Numbered from the stretch's first letter, positions 36,521 through 46,124 are shown. The stretch is DNA of 60,267 bases from Confluentibacter flavum (GCF_002843175.1 NZ_PJEO01000024.1:1-60267); one strand, 5' to 3'. The notes: generated by a model not told the origin, from the sequence alone. Program-made: numbers and translations.

Positions 36521-37756
36521 CTACATATTTTCAAGTCTAATAAAGTTAGCAAGTGTACTTATAAGTCTGTTGTGATTTTTTACAAAGGGATTAGTTTTAT
36601 CCCATACGTATCCAGCAAGTACTGCACAAATTTGATTTTTAATTTCTGGATTATCATTACCTTCAAAAAAGACTGTTTGCAAATTTCCTGTATACCATTC
36701 TTTTACATAGGACCCAAAAACAGTTGTTCCTTCTAATATGTAATCTTCATACTCTTTTTTCCAATCTACAACTTCATTATGGAGTGCTTTTATTATCAAT
36801 TTTGCTGCAAGGAGTCCGGATTCTGTTGCGAATGTTACACCAGATGAAAATACTGGGTCTAAAAATTCCGCACTATTTCCTGTAAGTACAAATCCTTTAC
36901 CAAATAATTGTTTTACTGATTTTGAATAATTTTTAATTGTAATAGGTTCAAATAGAAAATCGACATCTTTAAACCTTTCATAATAATATTTTGAAAGCTT
37001 CAACATGTTTTTGAGTTTTATTGTATTTGAACCTTCAAAACTGTCTAAAAATTGATTTCCACATACATAACCTATACTTGTATTACCATTAGAAAACGGA
37101 ATAACCCATAACCAACAATCTTTATCAATAACATCAAAAGTAATAAGTGTGCCTTCTTTTCCTTCTGGTCTATTGCTGTCTTTTACATGGGAAAATATTG
37201 AAGAGTGCTCTGGTATTTCCGACGGTTTATCTAAGTCTAATAATCTTGGTAATACACGACCGAAACCACTAGAATCTATAATGTATTTGGCTTCGATTAT
37301 ATAGCTTTCTCCTTCTTTAGTTTTTACTGCGGTTCTAGATGTTCCATCTTTTCCAAAACACACATCAACGACTTCATGACCAAAGGAAATATTTACACCT
37401 TTTTCTTTGAGTTTATCTGTTAATAACAAATCAAAATCTGCTCTTGGTACTTGCCAAGTCCAGTTATAACCTTCAGTGTGTTTTTTACTAAAATCAAATT
37501 CACAAATTGTATCTTCTCTAATAAATCTAGCGCCTCGTTTTATTTCAAAACCATACTCTGCAATACAATCTAACAATCCTACTTCTTCAAAATGATCCAT
37601 ACATCTAGGTAAAAGACTTTCGCCAATTACAAAACGGGGAAATTCACTTTTCTCTATAACTTTAAGGTCTATACCATTATTCTGTAGATGAGCTGCAGCA
37701 ACACATCCAGAAGGTCCTGATCCTATAACCAAAACATCAATTTTTATATCTTGCAT
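36521..37756 (-). CDS. Flavin-dependent halogenase-like oxidoreductase
   Basis: 411-aa FAD protein of the tryptophan-halogenase/phenol-halogenase superfamily. The Rossmann motif GSGPSG is at 12-17, GESLLP at 45-50, a Lys at 73 in GFEIKRGARF, and the halogenase-type WxWxIP motif as WLWVIP at 215-220. FAD-contacting GNSAEFLDPVFSSGV is in the second half. It is divergent from the pigment operon across a 122-bp promoter region. The probable role is chlorination or bromination of the aromatic ring of the polyene. A non-halogenating monooxygenase of the same fold cannot be excluded. Confidence 0.78.
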   Translation of the reverse strand: MQDIKIDVLVIGSGPSGCVAAAHLQNNGIDLKVIEKSEFPRFVIGESLLPRCMDHFEEVGLLDCIAEYGFEIKRGARFIREDTICEFDFSKKHTEGYNWTWQVPRADFDLLLTDKLKEKGVNISFGHEVVDVCFGKDGTSRTAVKTKEGESYIIEAKYIIDSSGFGRVLPRLLDLDKPSEIPEHSSIFSHVKDSNRPEGKEGTLITFDVIDKDCWLWVIPFSNGNTSIGYVCGNQFLDSFEGSNTIKLKNMLKLSKYYYERFKDVDFLFEPITIKNYSKSVKQLFGKGFVLTGNSAEFLDPVFSSGVTFATESGLLAAKLIIKALHNEVVDWKKEYEDYILEGTTVFGSYVKEWYTGNLQTVFFEGNDNPEIKNQICAVLAGYVWDKTNPFVKNHNRLISTLANFIRLENM

Positions 37757-37762
37757 ATACTA

Positions 37763-37794
37763 TTGGATATAGTCAATTAATTATCATATTTTTG
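37763..37794 (+). promoter_or_regulatory. Candidate promoter of the pigment operon
   Basis: TTG (37763-37765) and TATTTTTG (37787-37794), 21 bp apart, fit the Bacteroidota consensus and lie about 85 bp before the ammonia-lyase ATG. The same short gap must hold the opposite promoter for the halogenase-like gene. Confidence 0.5.
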
Positions 37795-37878
37795 TTTATT
37801 ATCGGATATTTACTATCCAACCACACAGGCAGTAAAATTAACACTATTATAATAAAAACTGCTGACATTTAATCTTAT

Positions 37879-39405
37879 ATGATAAAAATTAAGGGATCCT
37901 TAGACATCGATATGTTTTATAAAATAATTTTCGAAGATGAATTTCTAGAAATCGATGACCAAATAAAAGGTAATGTAAAAGCTAGTTTTGAGTTCTTAAA
38001 AACCTTTTCCGCTAAAAAAATTATTTATGGTGTTAATACCGGTTTTGGTCCAATGGCCCAATATAAAATAAAGGATGATCAACGCATAAATTTACAGTAT
38101 AATCTTATAAGAAGTCATGCTTCTGGATCTGGAAATATTATTCCACCAAAATATGCAAGAGCTGCAATGCTAGCACGTCTCAATACACTTTCGTTGGGAA
38201 GGTCTGGTGTTCATAGTTCTGTAATTGATTTAATGACAACTTTAATTAATAAAAATATTACGCCTATCATCTATGAACATGGAGGTGTTGGTGCAAGTGG
38301 TGATTTGGTGCAATTAGCTCACCTAGCCTTGACTCTTATTGGTGAAGGAGAAGTGATTTATAAAGGTAAGCGTCAGCCCACTAAAAATGTTTTCGAAAAA
38401 GAAAATTTAGAGCCCATTTTAGTAGAACTTAGAGAAGGTTTAGCATTGATGAATGGGACTTCTGTAATGACAGGAATTGGTGTTGTAAATACCATTTATA
38501 CAAGAAGATTACTCAATTGGATGATTGCTATTTCGGCATCTATCAATGAAATTGTAAAAGCTTATGATGATCATTTATCATTAGAACTTAACTTAACTAA
38601 GAAACATATTGGGCAACGTGAAATTGCTAGAATGATGCGTGTTCATTTGAAAGATAGTTCGTTAGTTAGAAAAAGAGAACATCATTTATATACTGATACA
38701 CAAGATGTTGATGTTTTTGAAAACAAAGTGCAAGAGTATTATTCACTTCGATGTGTTCCGCAAATTTTAGGGCCAGTTCTAGATACTTTAAATACTGTTG
38801 AAAAGATATTATTTGAAGAAATAAATTCGGCCAATGATAATCCGATTATAGATTTAGAAAGTCAACATGTTTATCATGGTGGAAATTTTCATGGTGATTA
38901 TGTATCATTAGAAATGGACAAGCTAAAATTAGTGGTTACAAAAATGAGCATGCTTGCTGAACGCCAACTTAATTATTTGGTAAACCCCAAACTGAATGAT
39001 ATTCTACCACCTTTTGTGAATTTAGGAACCTTAGGTCTCAATTTTGGTATGCAAGGTGCACAGTTTACAGCAACTTCTACCACTGCAGAAAACCAAATGC
39101 TATCCAACCCAATGTATGTGCACAGTATTCCTAACAATAACGATAATCAAGATATAGTGAGTATGGGAACTAATGCAGCTCTCATCACCAAAAAAGTCAT
39201 TGAAAATGCATTTGAAGTTGTAGCTATAGAACTCATTACTATTGTTCAAGCCATTGAGTACTTAGAGGTTAAGGACGAAGTATCTTCAAAAACCAGAAAA
39301 ATGTATGATGATATTCGCCAAATTGTCCCTAAATTTAAAGATGATATTGTACTATATCCTTATGTAAACAGTGTCAAAGATTATATAATGAAAAATGAAA
39401 TTTAA
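37879..39405 (+). CDS. Tyrosine ammonia-lyase (MIO-dependent HAL/PAL/TAL family)
   Basis: 508-aa lyase that deaminates an aromatic amino acid without added cofactor. The MIO prosthetic group forms from Ala139-Ser140-Gly141 in GGVGASGDLVQ. Tyr50 lies in IIYGVNTGFG. The Ser79-His80 pair fits tyrosine or histidine binding. The distal motif is NQDIVSMG (423-430), of the PAL/TAL type, instead of the NQEDHVSMG of histidase, which favours tyrosine. p-Coumarate is the known starter of flexirubin aryl-polyenes, and the gene heads that operon. It overlaps the following WG-repeat gene by 11 bases. Confidence 0.88.
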   Translation: MIKIKGSLDIDMFYKIIFEDEFLEIDDQIKGNVKASFEFLKTFSAKKIIYGVNTGFGPMAQYKIKDDQRINLQYNLIRSHASGSGNIIPPKYARAAMLARLNTLSLGRSGVHSSVIDLMTTLINKNITPIIYEHGGVGASGDLVQLAHLALTLIGEGEVIYKGKRQPTKNVFEKENLEPILVELREGLALMNGTSVMTGIGVVNTIYTRRLLNWMIAISASINEIVKAYDDHLSLELNLTKKHIGQREIARMMRVHLKDSSLVRKREHHLYTDTQDVDVFENKVQEYYSLRCVPQILGPVLDTLNTVEKILFEEINSANDNPIIDLESQHVYHGGNFHGDYVSLEMDKLKLVVTKMSMLAERQLNYLVNPKLNDILPPFVNLGTLGLNFGMQGAQFTATSTTAENQMLSNPMYVHSIPNNNDNQDIVSMGTNAALITKKVIENAFEVVAIELITIVQAIEYLEVKDEVSSKTRKMYDDIRQIVPKFKDDIVLYPYVNSVKDYIMKNEI

Positions 39406-40498
39406 AACATTGAAATTTTTATCATTAGTACTATGCATGGCACTTTTCACGACTTTCATAAGCCTGGGACAAGAAAAGTTGGCTAAAGTTAGAGAAGGTA
39501 AACTTTTTGGTTACATCAATACAAATGGCACTTATACTATTGCTCCTCAATTTAAATATTCTAGAGATTTTTCTGAAGGATTCGCAGCAGTTGAAGAAAA
39601 TGATAAGTTTGGATTTATTAATACCTCTGGAGAGTGGGTCATTAAACCCATCTACGAAAATGTTAAAGATTTCAATTCTGGCTTAGCATTAGTTAATAAT
39701 GATGGCGCTTGGCAATATATAAACACTGAAGGAACAGTTGTTCCTTTTCCAGAAGCTGATAAATATTATTCTTTTAGCGATGGAGTTGCTTTTTATAAAA
39801 AAAACGGAAGAGTAGGTTTATTTAACACTCAAGGTGAAGTTATTCTTGAGCCAATATATGAGGTTATCAAAAAATTTATTGACGGTCATGCCATAGTTGC
39901 GAAAAATGATGAATGGGGAATGATAAATGCAAAAGGCGAAATTGTGATTCCAACGAGATATGATCGCATTGGGGATTTTAATAGTAATGGTATTTGGGTT
40001 AAAAAACATGATGAATATGGTGTGTTTAATGACTTTAAATTTAATGCCGTACCTGATGCAGATAAAATTTGGGATTTTTCTAAAGATTCTAAAATAGCCT
40101 ACGCTGAAAAGGACGATTTAATAGGTTACATTAATAATTATGGTGAATGGATTATAAAACCCGCTTTTGAAAAAGGTAGAACTTTTAATAAAGGTCTAGC
40201 TCCAGTCTATCAAGATGGTAAATGGGGATACATTAACTTGAAAGGTGAGGTTGTTATAGATTATCAATTTAAAGATGCCGAAGAATTTTATGATATTGGA
40301 CTTGCTCCAGTTAAAATAAAAGATTGGGGTTTTATTGACATGGAAGGTAACTTGGTAATTCCAGCGAAGTTTGAAGACAAATATTTCAATGGAAATTATA
40401 TTCAAGTTGAGTACAATGGCAATTTTGGTTTCTTAAACGAAAAAGGTGAGCTTCTAGGAAATACTTGGTATAAAAATGCTGAACTCTTCAAAAAATAG
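39395..40498 (+). CDS. WG-repeat secreted protein
   Basis: 367-aa protein with a signal peptide (about 1-25, ending SLGQ) and about eight WG/KWG repeats of roughly 45 residues covering the rest (for example KFGFINTSGEWVIKPIYE, KWGYINLKGEVVIDYQF). Such repeats build an elongated beta fold for protein or ligand binding outside the inner membrane. Its role in pigment clusters is unknown; it could tether or localise the pigment machinery. The start overlaps the lyase stop, so translation is coupled. Confidence 0.78.
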   Translation: MKFKTLKFLSLVLCMALFTTFISLGQEKLAKVREGKLFGYINTNGTYTIAPQFKYSRDFSEGFAAVEENDKFGFINTSGEWVIKPIYENVKDFNSGLALVNNDGAWQYINTEGTVVPFPEADKYYSFSDGVAFYKKNGRVGLFNTQGEVILEPIYEVIKKFIDGHAIVAKNDEWGMINAKGEIVIPTRYDRIGDFNSNGIWVKKHDEYGVFNDFKFNAVPDADKIWDFSKDSKIAYAEKDDLIGYINNYGEWIIKPAFEKGRTFNKGLAPVYQDGKWGYINLKGEVVIDYQFKDAEEFYDIGLAPVKIKDWGFIDMEGNLVIPAKFEDKYFNGNYIQVEYNGNFGFLNEKGELLGNTWYKNAELFKK

Positions 40499-40508
40499 TT
40501 TTTATTAA

Positions 40509-41252
40509 ATGAAAGATAAAACAAAATATGCACTAGTTACTGGTGGTTCACGAGGTATTGGAAGAGCTATATGCATTCAGCTTGCCAAGGATACAGACTA
40601 TTCTATTTTAATTAATTATAATAGTAATGAAGCTGCTGCTAATGAAACTCTTGATGCTGTAAAAAAAATTGGCGGTTTAGGAGAAATTATAAAGTTTGAT
40701 GTCGCTAATCCAGAGGCTGTTAAGCAACAATTAGACGCTTGGTTAAACACCCACGAAAACGCTCTAATTGAAGTCCTCATAAATAATGCAGGAATTACCA
40801 AAGATGGTTTATTTTTATGGATGCAACCCAACGATTGGGATAGTGTTATAAAAACAAGTCTCAATGGGTTTTTTAATGTGACTAATCATCTCATTAAAGA
40901 GATGTTGTTAAACAAGTATGGCAGAATTATAAACATGGTATCCGTTTCAGGATTAAAGGGAGCCCCTGGTCAAACAAACTATGCAGCTGCCAAAGGGGCT
41001 ATTATTGCAGCAACTAAATCATTAGCTCAAGAGATTGCAAAAAAAAATGTTACAGTCAATGCCGTTGCTCCTGGTTTTATTAAAACCGATATGACTAATC
41101 ACCTTGACGAAAAAGAACTTAAAAAGTTAATTCCGGTTAGCCGCTTTGGAGATGCTGAAGAAGTAGCACATCTGGTTTCATTTCTTGCTTCTAAAAAAGC
41201 ATCTTACATTACGGGAGAAATCATTAATATCAATGGAGGAATTTATTCATAA
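40509..41252 (+). CDS. fabG: 3-oxoacyl-ACP reductase (FabG-like)
   Basis: 247-aa SDR reductase for the beta-keto step of polyene chain extension. TGGSRGIG at 11-18, NNAG at 92-95, Ser145, Tyr158 and Lys162 (YAAAKGA) give a complete catalytic set. It lies 10 bp after the WG-repeat gene in the pigment operon, where it corresponds to ApeQ in aryl-polyene clusters. A separate housekeeping fabG is expected elsewhere. Confidence 0.88.
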   Translation: MKDKTKYALVTGGSRGIGRAICIQLAKDTDYSILINYNSNEAAANETLDAVKKIGGLGEIIKFDVANPEAVKQQLDAWLNTHENALIEVLINNAGITKDGLFLWMQPNDWDSVIKTSLNGFFNVTNHLIKEMLLNKYGRIINMVSVSGLKGAPGQTNYAAAKGAIIAATKSLAQEIAKKNVTVNAVAPGFIKTDMTNHLDEKELKKLIPVSRFGDAEEVAHLVSFLASKKASYITGEIININGGIYS

Positions 41253-41271
41253 ATAATACCAATATTAAACA

Positions 41272-42162
41272 ATGGCAGCAGAGTGGGATGGAAAATCTAG
41301 AGGTACAGTTTTTGGCTTTAAAGTTTTTATATATTTTATAAAGAATTTTGGCATCAATGCTGCCTATGCCTTAATGCATTTACCTGTTCCCTACTTTTGT
41401 TTATTCTCAAGAAAAAATGTAAAAGGTCTTAGCTACTACTTCAGAAAACGTTTAGGGTATTCATGGGTGAAAAGTTCAATAGGCGTTTATAAAACTTATT
41501 ATATTTTCGGACAAACACTTATTGATAAAATTGCTATTCCAGCTGGTCTGGGAGAAAATTACACCTTTGAGTTTGATGGCGAACACCTATTAGAAGAAGC
41601 ACTAGCCGAAAAAAAAGGAGGCATTCTCATAAGTGCTCATGTGGGCAATTTTGAATTGGCTCAGTATTTTTTCAATAAACGACTTAAAAACACCTCCATC
41701 AGAATTGTAATTACCGATCAAGACCATCAAGACATTAAGGAGTATTTAGACCAGTTTAGACACAGAGATGAATTGCAATTTATAATTGTTAGAGATGATT
41801 TTTCTCATATTTTTGAAATTAATGCAGCTCTTGCTCAAAACAAAATAATTTGTATTGCAGGCGACCGATATTTAAAAGACACTAAATGTATACAAGAAAA
41901 ATTGCTTGGTAAGACCGCTAAATTTCCTGTTGGACCCTTTTATCTTGCTAGCCGTCTCAATGTTCCTGTTTTGTTTGTTTACGTCATGCGTGAACCAAAA
42001 AAGCATTATCACTTGTATGCTCGACGCATCGATGTAAAGGCTAGAGATGCGCAAGATTTACTGATGAAATATACTCAAAATATAGAAAATATTGTAAAGA
42101 AATATCCTTTACAATGGTTCAATTTTTACGATTTTTGGGAAGATAAAGAAAAGCATGGATAA
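41272..42162 (+). CDS. LpxL/HtrB-like lysophospholipid acyltransferase
   Basis: 296-aa membrane-associated acyltransferase with an N-terminal hydrophobic region (about 15-45), the catalytic HX4E box SAHVGNFELA (His123, Glu128) and the glycine/arginine region IAGDRYLKD. In aryl-polyene clusters this enzyme is thought to attach the polyene acyl chain to a lipid anchor. It overlaps the next gene by 8 bases. The acceptor is unknown. Confidence 0.83.
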   Translation: MAAEWDGKSRGTVFGFKVFIYFIKNFGINAAYALMHLPVPYFCLFSRKNVKGLSYYFRKRLGYSWVKSSIGVYKTYYIFGQTLIDKIAIPAGLGENYTFEFDGEHLLEEALAEKKGGILISAHVGNFELAQYFFNKRLKNTSIRIVITDQDHQDIKEYLDQFRHRDELQFIIVRDDFSHIFEINAALAQNKIICIAGDRYLKDTKCIQEKLLGKTAKFPVGPFYLASRLNVPVLFVYVMREPKKHYHLYARRIDVKARDAQDLLMKYTQNIENIVKKYPLQWFNFYDFWEDKEKHG

Positions 42163-42610
42163 GCATAATAAATTGAAAGTGCCCATCTTAGATCCTGAGT
42201 TCATAGAAAAGCTCTTGCCACATCGTAAACCAATGGTTATGGTAGACGCTCTTGTTTTTTTTTCAGATAAAAAGGCGATTTCAAAACTTTCAATTTCCCC
42301 TGATAACATTTTTGTAATAAATGGCGTGTTTTCTGAAACAGGTTTAATAGAAAACATGGCGCAGACAGCAGCATTGTATATCGGATACAAACAATTTTTA
42401 AATAACAAGGTAGCTAAAGATGGTTTTATAGGTTCAATTAAATCCACCCAAATTATAAGTTTGCCAAAGCTAAATGATACCATCTCGACAGAAATAAACG
42501 TTATTTACGAAATTGGCAACATGATCTTAGTGAAAATTAATTCTACTTTAAATGGTATAACTATTGGTATTTCAGAAATGAGCACCGTTTTAAAAGATTC
42601 AAATATATGA
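42155..42610 (+). CDS. Hotdog-fold 3-hydroxyacyl-ACP dehydratase (ApeP-like)
   Basis: 151-aa single-hotdog protein with the FabA/FabZ-like active site LPHRKPMVMVD (His23), similar to the dehydratase of aryl-polyene clusters. It would remove water from the beta-hydroxyacyl intermediate to create the conjugated double bonds. It overlaps both neighbours (8 and 4 bases). A second dehydratase lies at 49735, so one of the pair may act on different chain lengths or pair as a heterodimer. Confidence 0.8.
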   Translation: MDKHNKLKVPILDPEFIEKLLPHRKPMVMVDALVFFSDKKAISKLSISPDNIFVINGVFSETGLIENMAQTAALYIGYKQFLNNKVAKDGFIGSIKSTQIISLPKLNDTISTEINVIYEIGNMILVKINSTLNGITIGISEMSTVLKDSNI

Positions 42611-43041
42611 TTGAGCATAAAGAACTTATGGTACAGCAAAACATAAGAATTAGATTTAATGAAACGGATGCACTGGGTATTGTGTGGCATGGCAATTATT
42701 TAAAATATTTTGAAGATGGTCGCGAAGCTTTTGGAAGAGAACATGGTATTTCTTATCTAGATGCAAAAAAAAACGGTTATGCTACACCTGTAGTAAAAAC
42801 ATCCACAGACCATAAATTAACACTTACATATGGAGAGAATACCATAATAGAAACCTATTTTATTAATACTGATTCAGCCAAATTAATATTTAAATATATT
42901 ATAAAAAATGAAGCATCTGCCATAGTGTGTGTAGGTGAAACCATTCAGGTGTTTACCAGTTTAAAAGACAATACCATGTCGTTAATCATTCCAGAATTTT
43001 TCAAAGCTTGGAAAATAAAACAAGGATTCCTCAATGTATAA
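42607..43041 (+). CDS. 4HBT-type acyl-CoA/ACP thioesterase
   Basis: 144-aa hotdog thioesterase of the 4-hydroxybenzoyl-CoA type. The catalytic motif NETDALGIVWHGNYLKYFED carries Asp21 and His28. It may release the finished polyene or clear stalled intermediates. It overlaps its neighbours by 4 and 8 bases, in the middle of the translationally coupled part of the operon. Confidence 0.87.
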   Translation: MIEHKELMVQQNIRIRFNETDALGIVWHGNYLKYFEDGREAFGREHGISYLDAKKNGYATPVVKTSTDHKLTLTYGENTIIETYFINTDSAKLIFKYIIKNEASAIVCVGETIQVFTSLKDNTMSLIIPEFFKAWKIKQGFLNV

Positions 43042-44179
43042 GATTTACTTATCGCATAATTCTATAATATCATCACTTGGTTTTAATAGTGAAACTGTTG
43101 TTGATAATATAAAAAATGAAGTTAGTGGTATTTCACTAATAGATGATAAAACCCTGTATCATAATCAGTTTTATGGAGCTATGGTAGATAGAAATCTTTT
43201 AAATAAAAAATTTAATGCATTTCAAACTGAAGAAGTATTCACCACATTAGAAAAACTAATGATTCTGTCATTAATGGATGTTATCGTTGCATCTAAAATC
43301 AAAATCAATGCATCTGTTGGATTGATAATTTCTACAACAAAAGGAAACATTGATGCACTTGATAAAAAGAGTAAATTTCCGCAGTCTTATGCATATCTTT
43401 CTCGCTTAGGGAAAGCTTTAAAAACACATTTCTTATTTAAAACAGAACCCGTCATCGTTTCCAATGCTTGTGTATCTGGTATATTGGCAATTTCGGTTGC
43501 TAAAAGACTTATTAAAGAAAAAATGTATAAGCATGTTTTCATTGTTAGTGGTGACTTAGTATCTAATTTTGTTTTATCTGGTTTCAGCTCGTTTCAAGCA
43601 TTAAGTGATTTGCCTTGTCAACCGTTTTCAATAAGTAGAAATGGGATTAATTTAGGTGAAGCTATATCTAGTATTTTAGTAACTTCAAATACAAATTATC
43701 TTACAAAAGAAAGCGTCGAAATATTAGGCGATGCTACTTGCAATGATGCGAATCACATTTCTGGACCATCGAGATCTGGCGAAGGATTATTCCGCAGTGT
43801 TAATGCAGCAATTAAAGAAGCAGAAATAAAACCACAAGATATAGATTATATTTCTGCACACGGAACATCAACAGTATTTAATGATGAAATGGAAGCTATC
43901 GCTTTTAATAGATTAGGGTTACAATCTGTCCCTTTAAATAGCTTAAAAGGGTATTTTGGGCACACACTAGGTTCTTCTGGATTAGTGGAAACCATTGTTG
44001 GAATGCACAGTTTAAACCTAAATACTTTGTTTTTTTCTAAAGGATTTATAAGTTTAGGTGTATCAAAACCATTGCAAATAATAGACAAAACAACATATAA
44101 AAAATTAGATATTTTCTTAAAAACGTCTTCAGGATTTGGAGGCGCTAATACAGCACTTTTATTAAAAAGTGTATCATAA
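43034..44179 (+). CDS. Beta-ketoacyl synthase (first KS)
   Basis: 381-aa FabF-like condensing enzyme with an intact Cys-His-His triad: Cys146 in SNACVSG, His276 in SAHGTST and His310 in GYFGHTLGSSG. Residues 1-90 are more divergent than in FabF. It belongs to the aryl-polyene KS group (ApeO/ApeR-like) and would extend the p-coumaroyl starter. It is followed 10 bp later by the methyltransferase. Confidence 0.87.
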   Translation: MYKIYLSHNSIISSLGFNSETVVDNIKNEVSGISLIDDKTLYHNQFYGAMVDRNLLNKKFNAFQTEEVFTTLEKLMILSLMDVIVASKIKINASVGLIISTTKGNIDALDKKSKFPQSYAYLSRLGKALKTHFLFKTEPVIVSNACVSGILAISVAKRLIKEKMYKHVFIVSGDLVSNFVLSGFSSFQALSDLPCQPFSISRNGINLGEAISSILVTSNTNYLTKESVEILGDATCNDANHISGPSRSGEGLFRSVNAAIKEAEIKPQDIDYISAHGTSTVFNDEMEAIAFNRLGLQSVPLNSLKGYFGHTLGSSGLVETIVGMHSLNLNTLFFSKGFISLGVSKPLQIIDKTTYKKLDIFLKTSSGFGGANTALLLKSVS

Positions 44180-44189
44180 AATTCTACAC

Positions 44190-45254
44190 ATGTCAAAAAA
44201 AGAATTACGAGCCATCGAAGCTTTAGAAGAAGCTCAAAAAATAGCTTTCGCTCCTTTTGTTTTTCAAACTACAGTCAGTTTAAAAAAGTTAGGCGTTTTA
44301 GATTTCATTTTTGAAAATCGTGATAGCAATGGTATTTCAATTGATGAAATATCAAAAGCCTTATCTATTAGTGTATATGGTCTTAGTGTCCTTTTAGAAA
44401 TAGCTGAAAGTTCAAATATCGTGGTTAAAAATTCTGAAAAAAAATACCAACTTACCAAAACAGGATACTTTTTAAACTATCATAAAACCGTAGAAGTTAA
44501 TCTTAACTTCACAAATGATGTCTGCTATGAAGGCCTTTTCTATCTTAATGATGCTATTAAAGAAAACAAACCATCAGGCTTAAAAGTTTTTGGCAATTGG
44601 GACACAATTTATGATGGTTTGTCTCAACTAAATCCTGAAGTACAAAAATCATGGTTTGAATTTGATCATCATTATTCTGACGGAATTTTTGATGAGGCTT
44701 TAAAGCGTGTATTTAAAAATGAACCAAAAACTATTTATGATATAGGTGGTAATACTGGAAAGTTTGCATTACAATGTTTAAATCATAATAACAATGTGAA
44801 AATTGAAATTTTCGATTTACCTGGGCAGCTTAAAAAAGCCTTAGTAAATCTTAAAAATAATGGTTTTGAGGATCGAGTTTATGGTCATGAAATTAATTGG
44901 TTAAAACCAAATCCTCAAATAACCAAAGGAGCAGATCTTATATGGATGAGTCAGTTTTTAGATTGTTTTTCAGAAGATCAAATTCTTACCATACTAAAGA
45001 CATGTGTCGCCTCTATGAATGAAAATACTGAACTTATTATTATTGAAACGTTTACAGACAGACAAAAATTTGACAATGCACGATTTTCATTGGAAGCGAC
45101 CTCATTATACTTCACAGCTCTAGCAAACGGAACCAGTAAAATGTATCCTTCAACTGTATTCGATTCATTAATTAAAAAAGCTGGACTTATAATTGAAGAA
45201 GATCATCAATTGGGCGATTATCACACAATGATGGTATGTTCTAAAATATTATAG
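44190..45254 (+). CDS. SAM-dependent O-methyltransferase with dimerization wHTH
   Basis: 354-aa class I methyltransferase. An N-terminal winged-helix dimerization domain (about 20-100) is followed by the SAM-binding motif IYDIGGNTGKFALQ (near 186-199), FDLPGQ and the post-motif GADLIWMSQFLDCFSEDQ, as in small-molecule O-methyltransferases. It would methylate a ring hydroxyl or carboxyl of the polyene. ATG 44190 is chosen because an upstream GTG would overlap the KS stop and has no conserved text. Confidence 0.85.
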   Translation: MSKKELRAIEALEEAQKIAFAPFVFQTTVSLKKLGVLDFIFENRDSNGISIDEISKALSISVYGLSVLLEIAESSNIVVKNSEKKYQLTKTGYFLNYHKTVEVNLNFTNDVCYEGLFYLNDAIKENKPSGLKVFGNWDTIYDGLSQLNPEVQKSWFEFDHHYSDGIFDEALKRVFKNEPKTIYDIGGNTGKFALQCLNHNNNVKIEIFDLPGQLKKALVNLKNNGFEDRVYGHEINWLKPNPQITKGADLIWMSQFLDCFSEDQILTILKTCVASMNENTELIIIETFTDRQKFDNARFSLEATSLYFTALANGTSKMYPSTVFDSLIKKAGLIIEEDHQLGDYHTMMVCSKIL

Positions 45255-45257
45255 AAT

Positions 45258-45869
45258 TTGAATTCAAAATTTAAAATACAGTCGTTTGTGCATGTAAGAA
45301 ATAGTAAAATTTCTTTAAATTATAATATACTTTTTGAAGATGGTGCTGAAGAGTTTAAAGACTTTATTAAAATAGCTTATAAAGCTCTAGGTATTGATTA
45401 TCCAAAATTCTTTAAAATGGATAACTTAAGTAAATTAGCTTTAATAGCTGCAGATGTTTTAATTCAAAATATGGAAAATATAGATGAAAATACGGCTATT
45501 ATTTTATCAAATAGAGCTTCTAGTTTAGATACAGATAGAAAGCACCAAGAATCTATTTCAGATATTGATAATTATTATCCAAGTCCATCTGTATTTGTTT
45601 ATACATTACCAAATATTTGTATTGGTGAAATTTGTATTAAACATCAGTTATTTTCTGAAAATAGTTTTTATATATTTGAAAACTTCAATCCAAACCATTT
45701 ATGGTTACAAAGTGAATACCTTTTAAAAACAGGTAAGGCTAATAAAGTAATATGTGGATGGGTTGATTTTGATGATTCAAATTATGATGCCTTTCTCTAT
45801 GCTGTAGAAAAAAATGGTGATTTTGATAATTCTATTGAAAATATAAAAAAACTTTATTTATGCCAATAA
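45258..45869 (+). CDS. Ketoacyl-synthase N-terminal-like protein lacking a catalytic Cys
   Basis: 203-aa protein resembling the short KS-like domain (Ketoacyl-synt_2 type) found in aryl-polyene clusters. LAADVLIQNMENIDENTAIILSN-like and NICIGEICIKHQ segments correspond to a KS N-terminal half, but no active-site Cys-His-His set is present. It is probably a structural or chain-length partner, or a folding aid for the KS pair. The frame has only a TTG start at 45258, four bases after the previous stop. The end overlaps the ACP start by 10 bases. Confidence 0.62.
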   Translation: MNSKFKIQSFVHVRNSKISLNYNILFEDGAEEFKDFIKIAYKALGIDYPKFFKMDNLSKLALIAADVLIQNMENIDENTAIILSNRASSLDTDRKHQESISDIDNYYPSPSVFVYTLPNICIGEICIKHQLFSENSFYIFENFNPNHLWLQSEYLLKTGKANKVICGWVDFDDSNYDAFLYAVEKNGDFDNSIENIKKLYLCQ

Positions 45870-46123
45870 AAGAATTAAGAGAAGAATTAAAAAAAAAAAT
45901 TATTGATCAATTAAATCTTGAGGATTTCTCAGTAAGTGACATTGAAGATGATGATGCTCTTTTTGGAGACGGACTTGGCTTAGATTCCATTGATGCATTA
46001 GAACTCATTGTTATGTTGGATAAAGATTACGGGATTCAATTAACAGATCCTAAAGAAGGTAAAGAAGTCTTCAAATCTATCACGGTTTTAGCCGAATATA
46101 TTGCTGAAAGAACAAACAAATAA
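45860..46123 (+). CDS. Acyl carrier protein
   Basis: 87-aa four-helix carrier with the phosphopantetheine site Ser43 in GLGLDSIDALEL. It carries the growing polyene chain. It overlaps the KS-like gene upstream and is followed after one base by the main KS. A second ACP, usual in aryl-polyene clusters, is not seen in the window. Confidence 0.93.
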   Translation: MPIKELREELKKKIIDQLNLEDFSVSDIEDDDALFGDGLGLDSIDALELIVMLDKDYGIQLTDPKEGKEVFKSITVLAEYIAERTNK

Positions 46124-46124
46124 A

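Noticed and set aside
37879-39405. Histidine ammonia-lyase
   Set aside because: The overall family fits, but NQDIVSMG replaces the histidase NQEDHVSMG motif, and the gene heads an aryl-polyene operon with no histidine-degradation genes nearby.
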